DNA of 64,000 nucleotides from Amycolatopsis tolypomycina (lineage in GTDB: Bacteria > Actinomycetota > Actinomycetes > Mycobacteriales > Pseudonocardiaceae), in NCBI RefSeq assembly GCF_900105945.1, contig NZ_FNSO01000004.1:1612001-1676000 (forward strand). The letters are read 5' to 3'. The position numbers and the translations under genes were made by a program. Below the pieces are notes generated by a model. The model made no database searches. It was not told the DNA's origin and saw nothing but the letters and a program-made list of their open reading frames with translations. This document shows positions 36,001 to 44,246 of the stretch, in pieces. Within the stretch, counting starts at the first letter, position 1. The number at the start of each line of letters is the position of its first letter.

Positions 36001-39000
36001 ATTCGATGCGGGCGGGCCGGCTGGTCGTCGACACCGGGCTGCACGCACTGGGCTGGAGCCGGCAGCAGGCGATCGACTTCCTGGTCGACCACACGCCGAT
36101 GGCGCGGCTGGAGATCGAAGCGGAGATCGACCGGTACATCGGCTGGCCGGCGCAGGCGCTGGGCTACATGGTGGGCCGGCTGGAGATCCAGCGGCTGCGC
36201 GCCGAAGCCGAGCAGGCGCTGGGCGAGGCGTTCGACATCCGCGGCTTCCACGAAGTCGTGCTGGGGCACGGCATGCTGCCGCTCTCCGCGCTGGCGAAGG
36301 TGGTCGGGGACTGGGTGGCCGGGCAGCTCGACACGCCCGGCAGGCTGGCCGACGAGCTGCTCGCGCTGGACTTCGAGCGGCAGCCGCTGTTGCCGTCGCT
36401 GTACGGCCTGCCCGGCGACCACGGCCGGCTGCCCGATCCCGGTGCGGAAGCCGAAGCCCGGTTGCGCGCCGGCTACGCGGCGATCGCCGCGCGCGCCGAA
36501 GCCCTCGACACCACCGGGCTGCCCGCCGACGAGCGCGTCACCCGCGAAGTCGTGCTCTCCCAGGCGAAAGCGGCCATCGACGAGATCGACTCCGGCCGCG
36601 CCGACATCTCGGTCAGCGACGGGCTCGGCGCGCCCGCGCTGCAGCTGCTGCTCTACCTGCCGCAGACGGTGCTCGACGACGAGCCGAAGGCGCGCGGCTA
36701 CCTCGCCCGGCTCGCCGGAATGGGCGAATATCTCGACGCGCTGGTCGAGCGGCAGCGCGCCGCTGCGAGCGAGGGGCGGGTGCCGCCGGGCTTCCTGGTG
36801 CGCGTCGGCGTCGAGTACGTCGACCGCTACCTCGGGGCGCCCGAGAACGACCCGCTGCGGGTCACCCCGGCGTATGCGCTCGAAGGCTTCGAGACCGAAC
36901 GCGATCGCCTGCTCGCCGAGGTCGTCCGGCCGGCGTACCGGCGCTACCGTGACTTCCTGGCCGATGAACTCGCGCCGGTGGCCCGGCCCGAGACGTCGCC
37001 GGGCATCGGCGCCCTGCCGGACGGCCAGGAGCGGTACGCCGCCCTGATCCGCGCCGAAACGACCACCGACCGCACGGCGGGGGAGCTGCACGAAACCGGG
37101 CTCGCGCTGATCGAGAAGCTCGCCGGCGAGTACCGCGAGCTGGGCGGGAAGCTGTTCGGCACCACCGATCTCGGCGAGATCTTCGACCGGATCCGCACGG
37201 ACCCGGCGCTGCGCTGGCGGGACGGCGAGGAGCTGCTGGCCGGGGCCCGGGCCGCCATCACCCGCGCGGAAGCCGTGGCCGGCCAGTGGTTTTCGCGGGT
37301 GCCCACCCAGAAGTGCCAGGTCGCGCCGGTGCCGCCGGCCGACGCGGCGAGCGGCACGATCGCGTACTACCTGCGGCCGTCGCTCGACGGCACACGGCCG
37401 GGCACGTACTACGCGAACACGCACGAGGCGGAGAAGCGGCCGCGGTTCGCCAGCGAGGCGATCGCGTTCCACGAAGCCGTGCCGGGGCACCACTTCCAGC
37501 TGTGCCTCGCCCAGGGCCTCACCGATCTGCCGCTGCTGCGCCGGATCCTGCACGTCAACGCCTACGGCGAGGGCTGGGGCCTGTACGCCGAGCGGCTGGC
37601 CGACGAGATGGGGCTGTACTCCGACGACGTCGCGCGGCTGGGCATGCTGACCCAGGATTCGATGCGGGCGGGCCGGCTGGTCGTCGACACCGGGCTGCAC
37701 GCGCTCGGCTGGAGCCGGCAGCAGGCGGTCGACTACCTCGCCGAGCACACGCCGATGGCGTTGCTGGAGATCGAGGCGGAGATCGACCGGTACACCGCCG
37801 ACCCGGGCCAGGCGCTGGGGTACATGGTGGGCCGCCTGGAGATCGAGCGGCTGCGGGCCGAGGCCGAGCAGGCGCTGGGCGCGGCGTTCGACGTCCGCGA
37901 GTTCCACGACGTCGTGCTGGGCAGCGGCACCCTGCCGCTGCCGGTGCTGGCCGGCGTCGTCGCCGAGTGGGTGGCGCAGCGCCGTGACACCCCCGACAAG
38001 CTCGCCGACGAGTGCCTGGAGCTGATGTTCGAGGCGCAGCCGCTGTTCCCGTCTCTGTACGGGCTGCCGGGCACGCACGACAAGCTCGCCGACCAGTCCG
38101 CCGAGGCCGCCGCCCGTCACCGCGCCGGGTTCGCCGGGATCGTCGCCCGGGCGGGGGCGATCGACGCGGCGACGCTGACGCAGGAGGAACGCGTCACCCG
38201 GGACGTCGTGAAGTGGCACGCGCGCACCCTGATCGACGTGCTGGACTCCGGCCGGGCCGACATCGCGGTGAGCGACGAGCTGGCCGCGCCGGCCCTCGAG
38301 CTGCTGATGCTGCTGCCGCAGACGATCGTCGACGACGAGGCCAAGGCCCGTGGCTACCTGAGCAGGCTGGCCGCGATCGGCACGTACCTCGACCAGCTGA
38401 TCGAGCGGCAGCGGGCCGCGCTCGTCGCCGGCCTGACGCCGCCGGCGTTCCTGGCCCGCGCCGGCGTCGGCTACGTCGAGCGGTACCTCGCCGACCCGGA
38501 CAAGGACCCGCTGAAGGTCCCGGTCCACGGCCTCGAAGCCGAGCGCGACCGGCTGCTGGCCGAGGTGGTGCGGCCGGCGTACGGGCGGTACCGCGACTTC
38601 CTGGCCGAGGAGGTCGTCCCGGTGGGCAGGCCCGAGACGTCGCCGGGCCTCGGCGACCTGCCGGGCGGGCCGGAGCGTTACGCGGCACTGATCCGGGCCG
38701 AGACGACGACCGAGCGCACCCCGCAGGACCTGCACGACACGGGCCTGGCGATCATCGAGCGGCTGGCGGGGGAGTACCGCGAGCTGGGCGCCGAGCTGTT
38801 CGGCACGACGGACCTCGCGGAGATCTTCGAGCGGATCCGCACGGACCCGGCCCTGCGCTGGCGCGACGGCGAGGAGCTGCTGGCCGCTGCCCGGGCGACG
38901 ATCACGCGGGCGGAAGCCGTGGCGCCGCAGTGGTTCTCGCGTGTCCCGGAGCAGCGGTGCGCGGTCGCCCCGGTACCGAACGCGGACGCCGACTCCGGCC

Positions 39001-39647
39001 TGATCGCGTACTACATCGAGCCGTCCCTGGACGGCTCGCGGCCGGGCACGTACTACGCCAACACGTGCGAGGCGGAGCAGCGGCAGCGGACGCTGGGGGA
39101 GGCGGTGGCGTTCCACGAAGCCGTCCCCGGGCACCACTTCCAGCTGACGCTGGCCCAGCAGCTGACGGACGTGCCGGTGCTGCGCCGGATCGGCATCTTC
39201 ACCGCGTTCTGCGAGGGCTGGGGCCTCTACGCCGAGCGCCTGGCGGACGAGATGGGCCTGTATTCGGACAGCACGGCCCGCCTGGGCCTGCTGACGCAGG
39301 ACTCGATGCGCGCAGCGCGCCTGGTGGTGGACACCGGGCTGCACGCCCTGGGCTGGAGCCGCCGGCAGGCGGTCGACTACCTGGTCGCGAACACGCCGAT
39401 GGCCCAGATCGAGATCGAGGCGGAGATCGACCGCTACGCCGGCCACCCCGCGCAGGCGCTGGGGTACATGGTGGGCCGCCTGGAGATCGAGCGCCTCCGA
39501 GCCGAGGCCGAGCGCGAGCTGGGCGAGCGGTTCGACATCCGCGAGTTCCACGACACGGTGCTGGGCAGCGGAACCCTGCCACTCCCGGTCTTGGCGGACG
39601 TGGTGGCGGATTGGGTGGCGACCCGCGCCGCGAAGGACGTCAAGTGA
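33024..39647 (+). CDS. Giant protein of four tandem DUF885 metallopeptidase-like units
   Basis: 2207 residues from ATG 33024, with no internal stop. Four full-length DUF885 units follow each other: about 5-555, 556-1107, 1108-1659 and 1660-2207. Each keeps the zinc-type motif HEAVPGHH (first His at 379, 931, 1483, 2031; spacing 552, 552, 548) and the downstream EGWGLY. So all four could be active. DUF885 proteins are usually single units of 550-600 residues, with a fold related to HExxH peptidases. No signal peptide or membrane helix is seen, so it is probably cytoplasmic. Units 2 and 3 share long stretches of identical DNA (for example near 35721-35790 and 37378-37446), suggesting recent duplication or gene conversion. 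Substrate unknown. Confidence 0.9.
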   Translation: MTAVTELADEFVEALFAADPLTPALLGIRPAEPGLADVSAEAEQAFRARLAAFLERARALEADTAEDRLTREVLITTAENRIAAIDSRMTEFTVTDLSIGPAAGLLMTLPMTTVTAGEAAEAQLGRLAAVPGHLRQAARRHAEGIAAGLLPVAHLVDAAVAHLDRYLAEPDADPLRRQPAPDEEFERRREELLADVVRPAFAEYREFLVTEVKPHGRPADRPGLPWLPGGAETYARLARTHTTTDLTPEELHRIGLDTIASLAVEYRELGQKVFGTDDLAEIFRRLRTDPDLRWRSAEELLETARTAVARATAEAPKWFGRIPEQQCTVEAVPSEVAPGAPAAYYLRAAADGSRPGIYFANTHEATERLRHMAETTAFHEAVPGHHFQISIAQGLTELPLLRRIGMFNAYVEGWGLYSERLAEEMGLYSDDVARLGMLAGDSLRAGRLVVDTGLHALGWSRQQAVDYLLEHTPEARAEIESEVDRYIAWPGQALGYMVGRREIQRARARAEQRLGSRFDVRAFHDLVLAGGQLPLSVLATVVDEWVAGHGDTVDGLANELVELSFEQEPLHPSVLGLPADHDRLGDQSRAAQERFRAAYTDLAARARALATEGLTPDEAVTREVVIASAEVEADRLGARAADIAVSDGLTAPALGLLMYLPYYKLDDEKKARGYLARLAAIEPFLAELTERQRESLAEGLVPPAYLARVGVEYIDRYLGAPEGDPLKVGTTAAVEGFEAERDRLLAEVVHPAYARYRDFLRTEVEPAGRPDTAPGISHLPGGAERYAALIRAETTTERTAQELHETGLALIERLGAEYRELGAKVFGTTELPEIFERLRTDPALRWRDGEELLSAARDAIARAEAVAPRWFSRIPAEKCEVAPVPEADAASGTIAYYLQPSLDGTRPGTYYANTHEAEKRPRFTSEAIAFHEAVPGHHFQLSLAQELRDLPLLRRIGMFNAYAEGWGLYAERLADEMGLYSDDVARLGMLTQDSMRAGRLVVDTGLHALGWSRQQAIDFLVDHTPMARLEIEAEIDRYIGWPAQALGYMVGRLEIQRLRAEAEQALGEAFDIRGFHEVVLGHGMLPLSALAKVVGDWVAGQLDTPGRLADELLALDFERQPLLPSLYGLPGDHGRLPDPGAEAEARLRAGYAAIAARAEALDTTGLPADERVTREVVLSQAKAAIDEIDSGRADISVSDGLGAPALQLLLYLPQTVLDDEPKARGYLARLAGMGEYLDALVERQRAAASEGRVPPGFLVRVGVEYVDRYLGAPENDPLRVTPAYALEGFETERDRLLAEVVRPAYRRYRDFLADELAPVARPETSPGIGALPDGQERYAALIRAETTTDRTAGELHETGLALIEKLAGEYRELGGKLFGTTDLGEIFDRIRTDPALRWRDGEELLAGARAAITRAEAVAGQWFSRVPTQKCQVAPVPPADAASGTIAYYLRPSLDGTRPGTYYANTHEAEKRPRFASEAIAFHEAVPGHHFQLCLAQGLTDLPLLRRILHVNAYGEGWGLYAERLADEMGLYSDDVARLGMLTQDSMRAGRLVVDTGLHALGWSRQQAVDYLAEHTPMALLEIEAEIDRYTADPGQALGYMVGRLEIERLRAEAEQALGAAFDVREFHDVVLGSGTLPLPVLAGVVAEWVAQRRDTPDKLADECLELMFEAQPLFPSLYGLPGTHDKLADQSAEAAARHRAGFAGIVARAGAIDAATLTQEERVTRDVVKWHARTLIDVLDSGRADIAVSDELAAPALELLMLLPQTIVDDEAKARGYLSRLAAIGTYLDQLIERQRAALVAGLTPPAFLARAGVGYVERYLADPDKDPLKVPVHGLEAERDRLLAEVVRPAYGRYRDFLAEEVVPVGRPETSPGLGDLPGGPERYAALIRAETTTERTPQDLHDTGLAIIERLAGEYRELGAELFGTTDLAEIFERIRTDPALRWRDGEELLAAARATITRAEAVAPQWFSRVPEQRCAVAPVPNADADSGLIAYYIEPSLDGSRPGTYYANTCEAEQRQRTLGEAVAFHEAVPGHHFQLTLAQQLTDVPVLRRIGIFTAFCEGWGLYAERLADEMGLYSDSTARLGLLTQDSMRAARLVVDTGLHALGWSRRQAVDYLVANTPMAQIEIEAEIDRYAGHPAQALGYMVGRLEIERLRAEAERELGERFDIREFHDTVLGSGTLPLPVLADVVADWVATRAAKDVK

Positions 39648-39759
39648 CGCGAAGACGCGCCGGAGGGCGTGCGGCGCCGGCGGGTCCGGTCGGTGGCGCG
39701 GGCGGTCGGCGGCGAAGTTTGGTCGTGGCGGCGCCAGCCGCCCCGGATGAGGAGTGCAC

Positions 39760-40959
39760 GTGACCTGGCTCGAACTTGCCGACGACACGCCGTTCGGTCT
39801 CGCGAACCTGCCCTATGGCGTCTTCTCCGTCGGTGGTGCGCCCGAGCGGCGGGTCGGGGTGCCCGTCGGCGATCAGGTGCTCGACCTGACCGCCGCGGCC
39901 GCCGAAACCGCCGCTTCCTTCGCGCCGCTGCTCACCGCCGGGGTGCTCAACCCGCTGCTGGCCGCCGGGCCCGGCACCTGGCGCGAAGTCCGCGAGAGCC
40001 TCACCGAATGGCTCACCGAACCCCGCTACGCCGATCAGCTCCGGCCGCACCTGGTGCCGCTGGCCGAGGTCACCACCCATCTCGCGGTCGAGGTCGCCGA
40101 CTACGTCGACTTCTACTCCAGCGAGCACCACGCCCTCAACGCCGGCAAGATCTTCCGCCCGGACGCCACCGAGCTCCCGCCCAACTGGAAGCACCTGCCG
40201 ATCGGCTACCACGGCCGGGCCGGCACCGTCGTCGCGTCCGGCACGCCCATCGTCCGGCCGCACGGGCAGCGCAAGCCCCGCAACGCCGACGCGCCCTCGT
40301 TCGGCCCGTCGCAGCGGCTGGACATCGAGGCGGAGGTCGGGTTCGTCGTCGGTACCCCGGGCACCCGAGTGTCCACAGCGGACTTCGCCGACCACGTGTT
40401 CGGCGTCTGCCTCGTCAACGACTGGTCGGCGCGCGACATCCAGGCCTGGGAGTACCAGCCGCTGGGCCCGTTCCTCGGCAAGTCGTTCGCGACGTCGGTT
40501 TCGCCGTGGATCGTCCCGCTGGCCGCCCTCGAACACGCGCGCGTCGACGGGCCGCCGCAGGACCCGGAGCCGTTCGAGTACCTGCGCACCTCCGAAAAGT
40601 GGGGGCTCGACCTGGCCATGGAGATCCGGCTCAACGGCCACCTGGTGTCGAGCCCGCCGTTCGCGACCCAGTACTGGACGGCCCCGCAGCAGCTCGCGCA
40701 CATGACGGTCAACGGCGCGAGCCTGCGCACCGGCGACCTGTTCGCCTCGGGCACGGTCACCGGCCCGGAGCGCGACCAGCGCGGCTCGTTCCTGGAGCTG
40801 TCCTGGGGCGGCCGGGAGCCCCTCGAACTGCCGGGCGGCGTGACGCGGACGTTCCTCGAGGACGGCGACGAGGTGGTCATCGGCGCGACCGCGCCCGGCC
40901 CGGGCGGCACCCGCATCGGCTTCGGTGACGTGCGGGGGACGGTGGTCGCGGGTGGATAG
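39760..40959 (+). CDS. fahA: Fumarylacetoacetase
   Basis: 399 residues from GTG 39760 (GAGGAG 6 nt upstream; GTG 39754 overlaps that site). N-terminal SH3-like domain (1-115), then the catalytic barrel with metal-site residues in [31 protein letters not shown] and [21 protein letters not shown]. It splits fumarylacetoacetate into fumarate and acetoacetate, the last step of tyrosine/homogentisate breakdown. The partner homogentisate dioxygenase gene is not in the window. Confidence 0.93.
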   Translation: MTWLELADDTPFGLANLPYGVFSVGGAPERRVGVPVGDQVLDLTAAAAETAASFAPLLTAGVLNPLLAAGPGTWREVRESLTEWLTEPRYADQLRPHLVPLAEVTTHLAVEVADYVDFYSSEHHALNAGKIFRPDATELPPNWKHLPIGYHGRAGTVVASGTPIVRPHGQRKPRNADAPSFGPSQRLDIEAEVGFVVGTPGTRVSTADFADHVFGVCLVNDWSARDIQAWEYQPLGPFLGKSFATSVSPWIVPLAALEHARVDGPPQDPEPFEYLRTSEKWGLDLAMEIRLNGHLVSSPPFATQYWTAPQQLAHMTVNGASLRTGDLFASGTVTGPERDQRGSFLELSWGGREPLELPGGVTRTFLEDGDEVVIGATAPGPGGTRIGFGDVRGTVVAGG

Positions 40960-40995
40960 TGGCGGTGCCCATATCCGCAGGGGCCGGGCAGCGCG

Positions 40996-41023
40996 CATAA
41001 TGACCTGCGACTAAGCGCTTGCT
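40996..41023 (+). promoter_or_regulatory. -10 box and TetR-type (KstR2-like) operator of the LLM gene
   Basis: CATAAT (40996-41001) is a likely -10. Immediately downstream, ACTAAGCGCTTGCT (41010-41023) centres on the palindrome AAGCGCTT. It matches the KstR2 motif AnCAAGnnCTTGnT at all but one fixed position. An operator over the transcription start implies repression. The regulator is not in the window. Confidence 0.5.
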
Positions 41024-41041
41024 CACCACGGGAGGATGCCC

Positions 41042-42082
41042 ATGAAGATCGGGACCGGGATCAGCTACTCCGGCGGCTTCGCCGAAAGCGTCGCCGACGT
41101 CGTCGAACTGGAGAAGGCCGGCCTCGACGTCGTCTTCGTGCCGGAGGCGTACTCGTTCGACGCGGTCAGCCAGCTCGGCTACCTGGCCGCGAAGACCGAG
41201 CGCGTCCAGCTGGCGTCCGGGATCTTCCAGATCTACACCCGCACGCCGACGCTCACCGCGATGACCGCGGCCGGCCTCGACTTCGTCTCCGACGGGCGGT
41301 TCATCCTCGGGCTCGGGGCGTCCGGCCCGCAGGTCATCGAGGGGTTCCACGGCGTGAAGTACGACGCGCCGCTGGGCCGCACCCGCGAGATCGTCGACGT
41401 CTGCCGCCAGGTGTGGCGCCGCGAGCGCGTGGTGCACGAGGGCAAGCACTACACGATCCCGCTGCCGCCGGAGCAGGGCACCGGCCTCGGCAAGCCGCTC
41501 AAGCTGATCAACCACCCGGTCCGGGAGCGGATCCCGGTGCTGCTGGCCTCGATCGGGCCGAAGAACGTCGCGCTGACGGCCGAGATCGCCGAGGGCTGGC
41601 AGCCGATCTTCTTCCACCCGGAGAAGGCGGCCGACGTCTGGGGCGCGTCTCTGGCCGAGGGCAAGGCCAAGCGTGACCCGGCGCTGGGCGAGCTGGACAC
41701 GTTCGTCATGACCGCGTTGGCGATCGGCGACGACGTCGAACCGCTGCTCGACCACATGCGGCCGATGGTGGCGCTGTACGTCGGCGGGATGGGCGCGCGG
41801 GGCAAGAACTTCTACAACGAGCTCGCGTGCCGCTACGGCTACGAGGCCGAGGCGAAGCTGATCCAGGACCTGTACCTGGACGGCAAGAAGGAGGAGGCGG
41901 CCGCGGCGGTCCCGCTCGAGCTGCTGCGCGCGATCTCCCTGGTCGGCCCGGCCGGCTACGTGAAGGAGCGCGTGGCGGCCTTCGCCGAGGCCGGCGCGAC
42001 GACGCTGATCGTGAACCCGCTGCAGCCGGGCCGGGAAGCCCGGGTGGCGGCGGTGTCCCAGCTGCGCGAGCTGATCGGCTGA
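41042..42082 (+). CDS. LLM-class F420-dependent oxidoreductase
   Basis: 346 residues from ATG 41042, chosen because GGAGG is 6 nt upstream; ATG 41036 is too close to it. A luciferase-like TIM barrel: MKIGTGISYSGGFAESV, TERVQLASGIFQIYTRTPTLTAMTAAGLDFVSDGRFILGLGASGPQVIEGFHG. The last block is typical of the F420-binding, rather than FMN-binding, branch. Substrate unknown. The KstR2-like operator suggests a link to fatty-acyl or sterol-ring catabolism (inference). Confidence 0.85.
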   Translation: MKIGTGISYSGGFAESVADVVELEKAGLDVVFVPEAYSFDAVSQLGYLAAKTERVQLASGIFQIYTRTPTLTAMTAAGLDFVSDGRFILGLGASGPQVIEGFHGVKYDAPLGRTREIVDVCRQVWRRERVVHEGKHYTIPLPPEQGTGLGKPLKLINHPVRERIPVLLASIGPKNVALTAEIAEGWQPIFFHPEKAADVWGASLAEGKAKRDPALGELDTFVMTALAIGDDVEPLLDHMRPMVALYVGGMGARGKNFYNELACRYGYEAEAKLIQDLYLDGKKEEAAAAVPLELLRAISLVGPAGYVKERVAAFAEAGATTLIVNPLQPGREARVAAVSQLRELIG

Positions 42083-42101
42083 CCACGCCACCCGACCCGG
42101 C

Positions 42102-42149
42102 GGTCGTGAGTGAAAAGGCGCGTTCTCACCCGCCTTTTCATTCACGACC
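42102..42149. terminator. Bidirectional terminator between LLM and sortase-like genes
   Basis: A 19-bp stem, GGTCGTGAGTGAAAAGGCG (42102-42120) with CGCCTTTTCATTCACGACC (42131-42149), has one wobble position and a 10-nt loop. It lies 19 bp after the LLM stop and 15 bp from the convergent sortase-like stop. Confidence 0.8.
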
Positions 42150-42164
42150 AGCCGCGGCAGACCG

Positions 42165-42746
42165 CTAGGCCGGTGTCGCGTAGACCGCCACGCGCGTGTC
42201 GCTGAGGCCCGTGCTGTCGTAGGTCCCGTCGCTCGTGATCAGCCGCAGCTCCGGGCCCGGGCCCTCCGGGGCCACCAGCGTGCCGTCCGGCTCGTCCGCC
42301 GGGAACACCGCCGTCTTGCGGACCGTGAACCGAAGCTGCCGGCCCTCGGCGTCGCGGACCGTGACCGTCGCGCCCGGCTTGAGCCGGCCCAGGAACGCGA
42401 ACGCGCCCGGCGAATACCCGAAGGCCGAGTGCGCCGACAGCACCGCCACGCCCGGGGTGCCCGGGGCCGGGCCGTCGGCGAACCAGCCGACGCCGCGGGC
42501 CGTTCCCGGCTGCTCGCGACGGCCGCCCGGGGTGACGCCGAGGGCCACCACGTGGTTCAGCTCCAGGCCGAGGTCGGGGATCAGCAACGCGGCCGGCGGG
42601 GCGGCGGCGGGCCGTGCCTCGTTGTTCGCGGCGGCCGGCGGGGCCGGCGCGAGCACCGACGTGACGCCGAGCAGGACGCACCCGAGCCCGGCCACGACCG
42701 CGAGCATGACGGCGGCCGGCCGCACGAAGCGCTCGGGCCGTTGCAT
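42165..42746 (-). CDS. Class F sortase-like protein with Ser replacing the catalytic Cys
   Basis: 193 residues from ATG 42746 (AGGGGAAAGAG upstream; GTG 42764 is open). N-terminal membrane anchor (about 10-30), Ala/Pro-rich linker, then a sortase domain with PGVAVLSAHSAFGYSPGAF (catalytic His region), VTVRDAEGRQLRFTV, LRLITSDGTYD and SDTRVAVYA. In class F sortases the LRLIT block is followed by the nucleophile Cys. Here residue 172 is Ser (AGC; TGC would be Cys). The His and Arg185 positions remain. It may be inactive, a Ser-based variant, or carry a single-base error. Confidence 0.75.
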   Translation of the reverse strand: MQRPERFVRPAAVMLAVVAGLGCVLLGVTSVLAPAPPAAANNEARPAAAPPAALLIPDLGLELNHVVALGVTPGGRREQPGTARGVGWFADGPAPGTPGVAVLSAHSAFGYSPGAFAFLGRLKPGATVTVRDAEGRQLRFTVRKTAVFPADEPDGTLVAPEGPGPELRLITSDGTYDSTGLSDTRVAVYATPA

Positions 42747-42989
42747 CTCTTTCCCCTGCTCCACGCCGGTTCCGATGTCCGATCAATCGCCGGACGCTGC
42801 CTGGCGTTACCGAATCGTGTCCAGTTGTACCCTGGTTCACTCGATCGGGTTATCTCACTGTGACCTTCGCGTCAGAAACACGCCCCCGGAGGGCGGCAAT
42901 CGCGGAAATGTCCGGCGAAACGGCGTGAGTTCGGACATCATTGCTGGTTTCGATCCGGGGAACTGGGATATTCACCAGGCGGAAGTGAG

Positions 42990-43934
42990 GTGCGGCGAGC
43001 AGTGCGAAAAAGGGAAGAGCCCGCGGTGGGCGTGCTGGACGTCGGTTCGTTCAGTGCCCGGCTCGTGGTGGTGCCGGTCGACGGCTCACCCCGGGAACCG
43101 CTGGTCAACCACCAGACGCGGCTGCGCCTGGACCGCGAGCTCGACGTCCGCGGCCGCCTCTCCGACCGCGGCATCGACGCCGTCACGGCCGCCGTCGCCG
43201 CGGGCATGACCACGGCGTACCGCCACGGCGTCAGCGACGTCTACCCGCTCGCGACCTCCTCGATCCGGGACGCGGCCAACGCGGCGGACGTCGTCCGGCA
43301 CGTCGCCGGCGAAACCGGGGTCGAGCTGCGGTTCCTCTCCGGCCGCTGCGAGGCCGAGCTGACCTACCTCGCCGCCCGGCGCTGGTACGCCGCCGAGCCG
43401 GGGCCGATGCTGGTGCTCGACATCGGCGGCGGCACGGTCGAACTGGCCGCCGGCTCCGGCGAAAAAGCCACCTTCGCGCGCTCGCTGCCGCTGGGGGCCC
43501 GCTCGATGACACGGGACTGGCTGCCGTCCGAGCGCGTGTCGAACAAGCAGGTCAAGGCGCTGCGCGCGCACGCGCTCGACGTCGTCACCACCACGCTGGG
43601 CGCCGCCGACGTCGACGACCCGCGGGTCGTCGGCTGCTCGAAGGTGCTGCAGCAGCTCGCGCGGCTGGCCGGCGCCCGGCCGGGCAAGTGCAAGGAACTG
43701 CGGCTCGACGACCTCCGCGCGTGGATCCCGCGGCTCGCCGCGCTGCCGCCGTCGAAGCGCGCCGAGCTGCCGGGCATTTCCCGCAGCCGCGCCCACCAGG
43801 CCCTGGCCGGCGCGATCGTCGCGGAAGCGCTGCTGACCGTCGCCGGCGGCAAGGTGACGATCTGCCCCTGGTCCACCCGCGACGGCCTGCTGCTCACCCT
43901 CCAGGACAAGGCGGCGGGCAGGCGCGCGGCCTGA
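42990..43934 (+). CDS. Ppx/GppA phosphatase family protein
   Basis: 314 residues from GTG 42990 (GGAAGTGAG upstream; GTG 43002 also possible). Actin-like ATPase fold: phosphate motif 1 is VGVLDVGSFSARLVVVPVDG and motif 2 is LVLDIGGGTVELAAGSG; also SSIRDAANAADVV and LSGRCEAELTYLAARR. Members hydrolyse polyphosphate and/or pppGpp. In motif 1 the usual S-N-T/S is SFS. It lacks the C-terminal HD domain of long forms. Confidence 0.85.
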   Translation: MRRAVRKREEPAVGVLDVGSFSARLVVVPVDGSPREPLVNHQTRLRLDRELDVRGRLSDRGIDAVTAAVAAGMTTAYRHGVSDVYPLATSSIRDAANAADVVRHVAGETGVELRFLSGRCEAELTYLAARRWYAAEPGPMLVLDIGGGTVELAAGSGEKATFARSLPLGARSMTRDWLPSERVSNKQVKALRAHALDVVTTTLGAADVDDPRVVGCSKVLQQLARLAGARPGKCKELRLDDLRAWIPRLAALPPSKRAELPGISRSRAHQALAGAIVAEALLTVAGGKVTICPWSTRDGLLLTLQDKAAGRRAA

Positions 43935-43975
43935 TCCGCTGGCCCTGACCGGGAAAACCGGGTATTCCGGAAAGC

Positions 43976-44158
43976 ATGAGCGAGCAGCAGCGCCTCCACG
44001 GCCGTGACGACGAAGACGAAGAGCTCCCGAAGCTCCCGACGCCGGGCAAGCTGACCCACGACGTGCCCACCGCCCCGGACCCGGACGTGAGCCCGGGCGG
44101 GACCGAGGAGATCCCGGCCCCACCCGGACGAGAGGCCGCTAGCGACCTTCCTCAGTGA
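43976..44158 (+). CDS. Small acidic protein, unknown function
   Basis: 60 residues from ATG 43976 with GGAAAG upstream. Highly charged and Pro-rich (MSEQQRLHGRDDEDEELPKLP, then PTAPDPDVSPGGTEEIPAPPG), with no hydrophobic segment, so probably disordered. It starts 41 bp after the Ppx/GppA stop and may be co-transcribed. Its stop lies inside the left arm of the inverted repeat at 44156-44246. Coding status rests on ribosome site, start and codon usage only. Confidence 0.5.
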   Translation: MSEQQRLHGRDDEDEELPKLPTPGKLTHDVPTAPDPDVSPGGTEEIPAPPGREAASDLPQ

Positions 44159-44246
44159 GAGTTATTCAGCCGTCGGCCGCCGCATGACTTCGGCGGCGAC
44201 CTGCGGTTCCGCGGTGGAGGCGGCGGCCTAACCAGAATAACTCTCA
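44156..44246. repeat. 91-bp element with 12-bp terminal inverted repeats
   Basis: TGAGAGTTATTC (44156-44167) is exactly inverted at 44235-44246. The 67 bp between them hold a further hairpin (GTCGGCCGCCG / CGGCGGCGAC type). The left arm covers the stop of the small protein, and the right arm encodes the last residues of the convergent GH65 protein. A terminator or a MITE-like remnant are both possible. Confidence 0.6.

Noticed and set aside
32979..39788. A 2269-codon open frame antisense to the DUF885 gene
   Set aside because: It is a GC-bias shadow: low-complexity Arg/Val/Asp/Gln composition, no family motif, and the plus-strand frame has four clear conserved domains.
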